From the NCBI GenBank assembly GCA_964439935.1, contig CAYTPW010000006.1, positions 62,001-126,000 of the forward strand: a DNA stretch of 64,000 nucleotides, given 5' to 3'. The translations under genes were made by a program, and so were the position numbers. This stretch comes from JABMQW01 sp964439935. Its GTDB lineage: Bacteria > Fidelibacterota > Marinisomatia > Marinisomatales > TCS56. The notes under the pieces are model-generated. The model was given only the letters and a program-made list of their open reading frames with translations, searched no databases and was not told the DNA's origin. Numbering within the stretch: the stretch's first letter is position 1; each line of letters begins with the position of its first letter. This document shows, in pieces, positions 35,001-47,000 of this stretch.

Positions 35001-38000
35001 CAGCCACCGGCGCACGGTCGTAAGCATCGTCTATGGCCAAGTTGTAAGGATAGTCAACAACAATGTATATTTGCCCACTACGATTCTCGATGCCCTCGCA
35101 GGTAGCTATAACTTTGTATTGTTGTCCAACATTAAGATCTAAAGTATTTATCGTACTTAAAACTACTGTTGCTAAGCCACCTTCCGTTATTGATGTCGGC
35201 TGTGAAAATGTTAAACCATCCCCCACGCCACCAACTATGATGTCCAATTCCCAAGTTACCAGGGAACTATCGGCCACCGGGTTCCCATAATGGTCAAATA
35301 TTTCAACCACAAATTCTACCGTGTCTTGTTGTGTCATTACGGTATCGGTTGCTATTTCAAATACTACTGCATCGGTAACACCGGGGATAATCCTAATGAC
35401 ATTGGTAGTATCTTCAAGATCAAAGATGGCTTCACGGTCCCAATCTTCGGGGAAAACCGGTCGGCCTATATGTATCGGCAACGCAATCTGCCGGTTTGTA
35501 ACGTTGCTTTTCTTGCTGATAGTGCGAATATCACCAGCAATACGGATCGCATCGGCATTCACCTGGTCGTTCAATGCTGCCACCAGGGAAGCTTCATTGA
35601 TCCAAGCTTCAACCCAATATTCATACGCAGCATCCGTACCGGTGGTGAGATCCACTGTCGCCCGTCCGGCAGCATCGGTGACAGTAATAGCAGTGGTGTT
35701 GTCATTCAAAAGGCCACCTGGACTGCTTTCAGCCGTTATCAGCCAGCTGATATCAACGCCTTCCAGCGGATTGTCGAATGTATCGATCATGGTAGCGGTG
35801 ATGGTGATCGCAGCAGTATCGGCCGACAGGAGTATTGGATCGGTCGTCAAGGTGGAGTCAATGCTCAAGTTAAAAATGCTATCCGGTACGACGGTGATCG
35901 TCTCTGAAAGGACGGTTGCGCCATTGCTTTCAGCCTGAATCCTGATGACATCGCCGACCGCAAGTGTGGTATCCGGATCGGTCATTAAATCAACCGTAGC
36001 AACACCACTGGCGGTAGTTGTTGCGCTGGACTCAAGTACAAAACCGGCTGTCACCGGTACAACCGTCCAGTTCACTGTTTCGCCATCGCTGACTGCATTA
36101 TCGAATTGATCGAAAACTTCGACCACCAAGGTTAATGTGTCTAATTGGATAAGAACCGATTCATGGACCAGGGCAAACAGTGAATCCGGCACACCGGGGA
36201 CCACCCGGAACACACCGGAAGCAGCATTGGCAGCATCGGATGATACGGTAAACTGATTCAGTTCACCGGCAGTAGTGCTGGTAACAAAGGTGTTGGTCCA
36301 GCGGCCTTCCAGGTCGGTGGTATCGGTCGCATCGATGGCAAAGTCACCGAGTGTACTCAAACTCCAATCAATGGCAGCGTTTGTTTTGAACCGCCCGTAC
36401 TGGTTGAACATCTGAACCGTTGCAGCCAACCCGGTCGTGGAACTGGTGTCCGGACTAACATCTACGGTATCGCCAAAAGCGGGATAAAGTACTGAAGCCG
36501 TGGCTGTCAGTTCTGTTGATTGATCAAAGTACAGCGCTCCGGCATCAGAATAAGTATAATCCGGATCAATGTTGGTTCCCGCTTCATCGACACCAATGTC
36601 AATTTCAGTTGAAGTTGGATCCAGATTATAATTGTCACCAGACAAATCAACAAAATGAGTGGTGTCATCTACAACTGAGCTGGTCTGGTTAACCGTACCC
36701 ACAGTCCCGCTCTCCAGGATAGAGTACATTAACTCAACACTGCCAGTGGTAACCGATAATGATGGTTGGGTTCGGTCATTACCAGCAATTGTCACATGTT
36801 CCAGGACCGCACTCTCAGTAACGGTCAGTGGAACTTCACCGCTAGCCACGTCGGAAATTGACAGGTAGGAATAGGTTGGTACTTCACGAGTAGAGCCACC
36901 TTGCAGAATTATTCCATAAAACAGATCACCGGGATAAAGAGTCCTGAAACTGATCGGTACACCCGGCAGACCGAATGCATCAAGCACACCGACTATTGTC
37001 AAGGTAACGCCATCACCAAGATAAAGCGTACTACCAGGTTCAATAATCAGGGAGTCGGTACCATCAATTGTCAGGTCAGCATTGACAACAACAGTCGTAT
37101 CACCGGTAACGATAATATCATCACCGTCGGTATTACCACCCACAAAAGTGCGGAATAATGGTAGGGCACCCATGTCCCGTACTGTGCTGTCGGGATCGAA
37201 AGTATCGGTGGAATCACCGGTATCGACACAGGGGCTGAGCAGGGCCAGGGCATAGGTATCATTGTTTGCTGAATCTCCAACAAACATCGGATCAGCATCA
37301 ATATTGCCATCGGTCGACAATCCGGCACCAAACACATCGGAAAAAGTAGCAGTGATTGTACCAGTGTTTGAACCGCCGGTATTGTCAAACAGGATTGTGT
37401 TGCGCACATCAACCGTGGCGCTAGAATTATTGATGATTCCAACACCGCCATTGGCAGCAATTGTATTGTTCACGACTGCCAGGTTACCGGTGGTAACTGC
37501 ATCCACAATAATTCCATCACCGGTATTATCGGTGATCAGACTATATTCAATCGTGGGATTGCCACCATCAATGTATACTCCTCCGTCGTTGCCTTGCAGC
37601 CACAGATTCTGTAGGCTGGGTGAACTAGCGTCGATTCTGATGGCTACACGGCCAGAGGGTGCACCGGTGATAACCAGGTCACGGACGATAGTAGCACTGG
37701 TAAAACCATCACCAATTCGTAATACTGGTCCAAGACCGTCACCATCAATTATTGTCTCGTTACCTGTGCCACTTAAAACAATATCATAATCACGCAGGCT
37801 GACCGTTCCCAGATAGGTACCTTCATCGATCCAAACCGTATCATTGGCCAGGGCGAAGTTAACGGCAGCTTGCACAGAAGCGAACTCATCATCCACATCG
37901 CCGGTACCGGCTTGATCGTCACCATCTCCTGTGACATAAAAAACGGGACCGGTGTAAGTGTTGAGGTAGGGATAAACACCCATATCTAGGCGGGTTCCAT

Positions 38001-41000
38001 CAGCATCAGATTGTCCGGGATCGCCAGAATTAATCGCCGGTGAAGAAGCCAGCAGATGATAATCATCGGTCGCAACAAAGTCTGGATCGGCATCGATATT
38101 GCCGGTATCCCAGTTCAGGCTTGACACGTCATCATCGAGGGCGATAAAGACCGAATCCTCACCGCCAGCGACCAGTGAATACTCTACGCTCAGATCACCA
38201 CCGTTACTTTCCCAGACCGCCAGACCAAGCTGGTCAGGTTGATTACCCAAGAATATGGAGTTACTAACCGTAGCTATTGCACCGCCACCAACAGTAAGAC
38301 CTGAACCATGATCAGCCGTGTTATCGGCAATAGTACAATTTTCAATATCCACATCGGCTCCATTCCAGACAGAAAGACCGCCTGAGTTGCCACCGGAACC
38401 ATCGATGTCTGCTATATTACCATAAATCAAGGTTGTGGATATGGTGCCATTGGCAGAATGGGAGATTCCACCACCTGCGCCATAAACCGCTTCATTACCG
38501 GTAATAATACAATCGTACATACTCAGACTGGCTAATTCACCACGGACAATGAAACCAGCATAACCTTCGGCCGTATTTCCACTGATTTCACAATCCTGAA
38601 CGGTCACTTCCATATCACCGCTACGGAAGCCACCACCAATCGTTATCGCTGAGTTGTTCACGATATCAGTGTTGTATAATTCCAGTGCGTATGTATTCAA
38701 CGAATCATCAGTAAAGGCCCAGAGACCGCCGCCGGAACCAGCCGTGGCTGAATTATCCGTCAGCACTGAATTCCTGATTGTAGCGCTGGTATTCCGGAGT
38801 CTGATACCGCCTCCGAATATGTCTGTACCATTATGAATCGTAAAGCCATCCAGATAAAATGAGTCCGAACCGCCATTCACCACAGACAGTACCCGCCCGT
38901 TGCTATTGCCGTCAATCACAGTTTGGTCCGATCCGGCCAGACTGACCAGATGCAAGACTTTATCATCTACCTTCACATTCTCACCATAGGTACCGGCCAT
39001 CACGCGAACCGTATCACTGTACAGAGCATAATGGGTGGTATACTGAATCGACTGGAAAGGGTCTCCCAAAGTACCATTACCGTTATCATCATTACCGGTA
39101 CTGGCCGAAACATACCAATCCATAGATAGATAACCGGCCAAATCTGGTGTATTCAAATTAGATTCAAAGGCACCAAGATCAGGCCAGGTGGTATCGGATA
39201 CGGTCCGGGCGTTGTAATCATAATCTATACCGGCGAAAGTGGAAGTATCAGCCACTCCGATCATTGGCGACCAGTCTTCCAGATGGAAATTGCGGGCACT
39301 CGGATCAACAAAGCCCGGCCGCAGGTTCAGATTGCCTTCTCCAGCATGCCCGCCCATGACATTAGTAAAACGCACGTCGATCGACTGGCGTGTATCATCA
39401 TCAAACCAGATTTCATCGCCGTTGACCGTATTATCCCACAGGATCGAATTCAAGATTCCATGGTCACCGCTGTCATAGACAATAGCGGTATTGTCGTTGG
39501 CCATATTTCCAACAATCGTACAGTTGAGGAAATTAACGGCACCGCCTTCAAGATAGGCCGCGCCAGCGCTGTTGGCACTGTTATTGGCAATAATTGTATT
39601 AGCAAACATAGAATTTGAATTATCAGCGTAGAGCGCCCCGCCTTCATCTGCAGCGCCACAATCCACCAGCTTCATATTCCAGAAACTGGGTGAGGTCGGA
39701 TTACCCAATGTATCCGGATAGATCGCGATCGCGCCACCTTCATCAGCGCTACCATTCAGGACCGTAAAGCCGATCACCTTGGTGGAAGCAGGTTCACCGG
39801 AACTAAACTCGAAGCCCCTGCCTTCGCCGCCACAATTAATAATCGTTGCATCGGGACCTGCGGATGAACGGAGTACAATGTCCATTCCACCAAAGTCCAG
39901 ATCTTTATTGTTGTCACCGATGTAGGTGCCACCGGCTACTTGCACTGTATCAAGGAAATCGGTCTCGTCGATCGCCCGCTGGATGGTCTTGAAAGGTAAG
40001 CCTTCAATCCCGCCATCACCAATCAGGTCATTTCCGGTCACATCATTAACCAGGTAGACCCAGCGCCGCTGTTCAGACCGTTCGTGTTCGATGGGACCCA
40101 GGTCAGGCAAAGAACCGACCGGATTGGGGCGATCATTGCCAAAGTAATCAGTAGCCGGCACCGGCGTATCAACACCTTGCCAGAAATCGTCATATTCAGT
40201 TAATCCTGATCCAATTGCCGGAGAATATTCGGAAAGTGCGAAGTCACCATTTTCAGCATCGGCAATCATCGGATCAAAGGTCCAATTAGTGCCTAAGTTG
40301 AATACCGCAGAACCCTCCTGCAGAATACAATGCTCTACAACCGATGCATCATTCAAGTCATAACTATTAAACGGAGTCTGAATATTGTCCCAGAAAATCG
40401 AGTTATGAATACCAACATAAGCATTGAAGCTGTAGCTCATTATGCCTCCAGGGCCAGTATCGGCGGAATTGTCCAATATCAAAGAATGAATAATCTGGAG
40501 CTTTGACTGATCTTGATCAATGGCGATTGCTCCACCTTCATGGTTGGCATGATTGTTATAAAAAATACTGTTTTTTATGTTAGCTGAACCTCCGGCATTA
40601 ATGTAGACAGCACCGCCGCGGGAATCAGCACTATTTCCCTCGAAAAGAACATTGATTATTTTTGCTAATGCGAAATTTAAAATATTAACCGCACCACCAC
40701 TGCCGCCATTGTTATCACTCAGTATGCAATCTTTCAATGTCAATTTGCTATTATTATTTAATCTTATTGCGGCATCACTACCTCTTTTGATAGTCAATCC
40801 AATTAGTTTGGAATCAAGCCACTCGCCACTGGTAAGATTCAGAAAGTGACCATTATTGAAAATATCTATAATCGTTGAATCAGCACCTTCTTCACCGACG
40901 AGTACTAAATTTCTAACATTACCCTGGTTCCAATTTTCCTGTAAATCAAGGTTTCGGTTGTCAAATCCGGAATAGGTACCCGGTTTCAGTAAAATTGTAT

Positions 41001-44000
41001 CGCCGTCGCTGGAAGCCATGATCATCGGACGGATGGTCTGAGCCATTTCTTCCATACTGCCTTCACCATCAATAACACCATTAATCGGGTCGACATACCA
41101 GACCGGTCCCTGGTAATGGGGCATGGCCGAAACACCTTCGGACATCAAGCCTTCGTATCCGGATGTATCCACTGCCGCAACGGCAAAATAATATTCCAAT
41201 TTGTTAGTCAGTCCGGTAATGGTATCATAAACCGCTGCCCGGGTCATCATGGATAGAACGGTGCTAACCGAATCCCAACTAGCCGAATCAGGGCTCTGGT
41301 AAACAATGTAGTAATCAACATCGGGGGTATTAAGCGGATCATCCCAGCCCAGAATAACCTCACGGTGGCCTTCTTCAGCCACCAATCCGGTAGGCCAGCC
41401 GGGATACGGAGTTTCCGCTAACAGATTTTCATAGGCGCCCATATCTACTGCTGACAGGCCCGGCTGGACCCGGGAACTATCTGCCAGATCCCGATCGGTT
41501 GAGTCAATCGTGACCGACCCGCCTGTGTAGGTGAATGAGTTGGTACCGGCTCCGATGGCATGGGAAGCGGTCGAAAGGGTATAATCCCCATTGGCCGGAT
41601 CAGTAAAAAGTGGATCAACATTCAGACAGGTGCTGAAGTCATAGGGCAGTTCCTCACCGTTTTCAAGGATCGAATTAACCACTGTGGGTGGATTCTGATT
41701 CCAGTCAATGGATAGGGAAGACCAACTGGGTACCGAATTATTCCAGATTATCGAGTTAACGAAGTAACCGCCTTTTTCAACATAAATGGCCGGACCATTA
41801 TTGTTGCCGGGACCGTTGTCAACCATTGTAACATTCTGTAACAATAACCTTTCGTTTTGACCACCAACATAAATCACTTTCGCGTTGTCCTGTCCGGAAG
41901 CAGAATTGCCAGAAAACAGTGAGTTTTTAATCACCGGAAAGCGGGACTGAAATTGATCATAAGTTGTAGATATTGCTCCGCCAACGGAGCCGGCATTGTT
42001 ATTAGTGAATGTACATCCATCAATTGTCAATTCAGTATAATTGTAGGCGTATAAGGCACCGCCATTGAAATTGGCGCTGTTGTTATTAAAATTACAGCGA
42101 TTTAGAGTCAGCTGGTTGATACCATCGGCATGTAAGGCACCGCCGTCGCCATCAATGGATTGGTTACCACTGAAGCTGCAATCATTAAACGTTGTCTGAG
42201 AATTGCTGCCCCAGATATAGACCGCTCCACCCCAGGCACCAGCTGAACTGACCTGATTATTTTCGAACGTGCAATTCTCGAACAGCGGCGATGATTGATT
42301 TAGATTGATAGCACCACCGTAACCATTGAAATTGGTATTATTACTGAAAACACAATTCCTGATTAAAAGGTTGGCACCAGCAATGAGTTCGATCACACTG
42401 GTATTTCCGTTCCCATTCTGAAAAGTAAATCCTTCAATAATAGTAGATTGATCTACATTATACCCGATTTCAATAAATGAATTGGTCAGATTGTTGAGGT
42501 TAATGATGGTTGAGTCAGCGCCCTCAGTACCCTGAAGTACAAAAGTCAGGTTTTCTGGTGGATCAATGTCGCGGTCTTCGAAATTCGAATATGTCCCGGG
42601 CAGAACCAGAACCGTGTCACCATCGTCAAATAAGCCGTTATTTACAAATGCTGACTTAATTGTGGTATACGGTGCTTCCGGTGAACCTTCATTGATTCCA
42701 GATACATTATCAATATCGACATACCAGGTAGATTTATCATAAATCGGCGTAACACGATCAAAGACGATACTACTGTAGGATGTGGTGCTGGTGACCACCT
42801 GCACGCCGATATAGTAATCCTGGCCATTGGTTAAATTCGATACAGTGTAACTGGTTGAAGTGGTGCTGCCAATCCGCTCCAGCGAATCGGTGGAGGTACC
42901 ACTGTAAATCAGATAATTCTGAACTGTTCCTGAGCCAGGTGCACTCCAGGTCAGATTTGCTGTTCGATGCCCTTCTGTCACTATTAGATTGTCAATTGGC
43001 TCAACCGTTGAGTAGGCTAACCGCAGAGCCAACACCCTATCCTCAGTATTCCATTGCGCCCAGTTGTCTACAAACGGGTAGGTATCCCAGCTACCGGCCC
43101 GGAAAGCACGATGATTACCATCAACCTGGCGAATATGAGCACCGCCATTGCTACCAGATGTATTGTCATTGTCGTGGCTGACTTCCAATAGCCAGTTGGA
43201 GCTGCCATTCCATTGATAGGAAGTAATCCCGAAACGCGCCCACTGGTTGTCAGTAAAGTCGGACTGATCGTAATACAGCGGTCCATGAACAACATTGTTC
43301 TGCAGCGACTGGTAATTATTGATCTCTGTCAGGGCGGTCGCACTGGCGGCAATCCGGAAATTATTCATCTCGCCGGTAACCGTAACCGGCTTCAATTCAA
43401 TTGCACTGATCCAGGCATTACTGGGAATTCCAACCTCAATAAAATCCTCCGCCAGATACAGCGACTGGTGCAGAACATCTTCATGTTGAAAGGTGTTGAA
43501 CGGATAACCCCAGTCATTGGTAGGCGAATAGGAGGTATTGGAATATAATAATTCCACTAATTGTTCGTGATTACGATTGGGAATTGCCATGATCTCATTA
43601 GATTTATCACTCGCTCGGTCGGTGCTATCCACAGCTATAACCACGTAGTAATAAATCAGGTCGTTTGTCAGGCCGGTATTCACGAAAACTGTGTCCGGTG
43701 GGGAAGCCGCTACCAGACTGTCGATCAAGTTGGCACTGTTAGCAATATCCACCGGTGCACTGCTGGAACGGTATATCCGGTATTTGTGCAACTTGGCGGG
43801 AGCGTTGGCATTCCAGCGTAAAGTAACCTGGGCACTGTCAGCCAGACCGGTCAATCCGGTTGGGGCATCTGGTGCAACTTTGGTGGTATGAATTGCTAGA
43901 TAATTCTCTTCAGGAACCTGCTCACCACCGTTGGAACTGTAGAAAAACTTGATTTGGTCTGGACTGTCAAGTTCCTCCAGGCCGATCTTGAATTCATGGA

Positions 44001-47000
44001 AACTATTATTATTGGCGCTAACAACATTGAAATCAGCGAATCCTCCGTTAACATTATCCCAGTTTCCATTATTGTAAAATTTAAACTCATTGGTATTATA
44101 CGGTGATATTCTAAGTAGGTAATCCGCACCGATCCCATTGGTGGACTGTCCGGTTGATGCGTTCATGTCAACGTCAATTTTTAGCACTACTTCGTCCCAA
44201 TCCAATGCTGTGGCTGTAACGACCGTACCATAAAGATAGTAGTCATCTGCGTACAGCTTAACTGAATCAATATCACCCTGGGGCACTTCACCAGAATCAT
44301 CGTAATATAGCGCCCGGATATTGGCCCAAGCGCCAATGTTGCCATCAACAGTCAGGGTATACTGATCGGGCACAACTGCGATACTCTCCGTATAGTCGCT
44401 GAAGGTGTCGTCGGAATATCGGGCTCTGATGCGGTAATGATAAGTGGTTCCATTTACCAGTTCAGTATCGAGATAATAGGAGTTAAGTGGTGTACCGGTC
44501 ACGTTACTGTCGACCACTGTTGTGGGATCTGCAGCTGCACCGCGATAGATAAAGTAGGCATCCAGGCCGCTGGGATCCTTGGCATCCCAGTTCAGGTTGA
44601 CTTTTGTATCACCGTTGGCGGCGGTGAAATTTCGGACGGCATCATTGGGATCCAGATTATAAACAAGATAACCGCTGGCCGGAGCCACATCATTGTTGTC
44701 ACTCTTTAAATTGAACCGGAGCGAATCGGGGCCATCCAGGTTGTCCAGATGAATATAAAATTCATGGAAGCTGTTATTGTTGGTTGAGTTCACCTGAAAA
44801 TCAGCACTGCCGTCAGATTCCCAGTTGCTAAACTGATTTCGAAATTTAAACTGGTGGTTGTCACCGAAATTATATGGTGCAATGGAAAGCATGAAATCAG
44901 CGCCGAGATCATTAAATGATTCACCAGTGGCAGCATTAAAATCTGTATCGAAATAAACCGACACTTCTTTATCTGTCAAATCATCGGTAACTATCGCACC
45001 ATACAGATAAAATCCGTCAGCATTGATCTTTATTGAGTCAATATCAGCCCAACCAACTTCGCCGGTGTCGTCGTAATAAATAGGATTGATATTAGGCCAA
45101 TCAGTAACATTCCCGTCCACTGTCATGGCATATCGATTGGGGACCACTGATACATTATCGGTATAATCACTGAATGAACCATCGGAATATTCAGCCCGCA
45201 GACGGTAATAATAGGTGGTGGCATTGGTTAATCCTTCATCCAGATAATAGGAATTCAGGGGATTACCGGTAACAATACTGTCAATTGCAGTAGTTGGATC
45301 GGCAGCAGTACCACGATAGATGAAATATTTTGCCAATCCGGTGGGGTCCTTGGCATCCCAGTTCAAGGCAACCCGGGTATCGCTGTTGGCTGCTGTCAAA
45401 TTACGCGGTGAATCATTCGGGTCGACCTGATAGGCCAGATAGCCGCTTTCCGGGGCCATGTCGCCGGTGTTGGTAGTAAAATTAAACCTGATCAGATCGG
45501 GACTGTCCAGTTCATCCAGATGAACACTGAATTCATGAAAACGGTTACTGTTAGTATGAATTGCTGTAAAATCAGCGTCCCCATCAGTGTTCCAATTGCC
45601 ACTGTAATAGCTGAAATTATCACCACTCCAGGGAGACAGATTCACTGAATAATCAGCGCCAATTCCGTTAATTGATTCACCGGTTCCGGCATTAAAATCG
45701 ACATCCAGATACATAAACACATTATCATTATCCAGACTTGTATTTGTCACCAGAGCACCATATAGATAATACCCGTCGGTATAGATCTTTATTGAATCCA
45801 GGTCAGCCGACCCCACATCACCGGTAGCATCATTCACGATCGGCCTGATTTCAGCCCAATCGGTCACGTTCCCGTCAACAGTAATATCATAGTCCTCGGG
45901 AGTTACCTCGATTGATTCGGAATAACCGCTGTAAACATCGTCGGTAAAACGGGCCCGGATACGATAGTAATAGGTTGTATCATTGGTCAGGTTTTCATCA
46001 ATATAATACGAATTACGTGGACTCCCGGTAACAATGCTGTCGATAACTGTGGTCGGGTCATCTGTGGTGCCACGATACAGGAAATAGCCAGACAGTGTGC
46101 CGGCTGACATTGCATCCCAGTTAAGAGCAACTCTGGTATCACCATTGGCTGCTGTCCAGCCTTCTGGGCCATCGTAAGCCGGGATAGTATCCTCAATACT
46201 CGTGAACGGGCTGTATTCACCGGAACTGTTCTTGGCCTTTACACCATAATAATAAGTATTACCATTGGTGAGTCCGGTGCTGGCATAACTGGTGACTCCG
46301 GAGGCCACCGAATCAAGGGGCGACAGATTGTCCGATGCATCACCCTGGTAGATCACATAGCCTGCAACATCGCCGTCGGTCGAGGCAGTCCAGGACAGGT
46401 CGATCCGCTCATGACGGGCGGTTAAGGTAAGGTCCGATGGCGGCAATACTGCCGGAGCTTCATAGGTTAGCCGTAATGCGGCAACTTTATCCTCAGCAGT
46501 TGCACCAAATGCAAACGGATATGAACCTGCCTGTGAATCGGATTCACCTCGTACGGCACGGTTCACACCGGCTTGACGCAGATAGACACCACCATTATCA
46601 GTATAAGAGCTGTTATCGTGACTGAATTCGATCACCAGGTTATCGCTGCCGTTCCAGGATATATCATCAATGTCCAGTTCAAACCAGTTGGAGACACTGA
46701 AATCAGCTGGGTTGTGCACAGTTGGGCCATAAACTACCGATGTACTCTCAAAACTGGTTATTTGTGAATTGCTGGTCGAAGTTGATGCAACCCTGAAATT
46801 ATTCAATGTTTGACCGGGTATATCCGATGGTATGATCTCAATTTTCGTAATAGTCGACCAGGCCGGAATACCTACTGCTGTCAGGTCAGAAGCCAAATAT
46901 AAGGACTGATGCCTGATATCATGCATGTAAGTGTTCAATGGCATACCGCTGGCCTGTCCACCGACCCAGTGATCCTGGGCACTGGGCAGCAATTGAGTTG

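Noticed and set aside
34078..35938. Open frames of about 200 residues on the plus strand opposite the giant gene
   Set aside because: They are antisense shadows of the Ig-domain coding region, with no family resemblance, no ribosome site and codon bias explained by the main gene.
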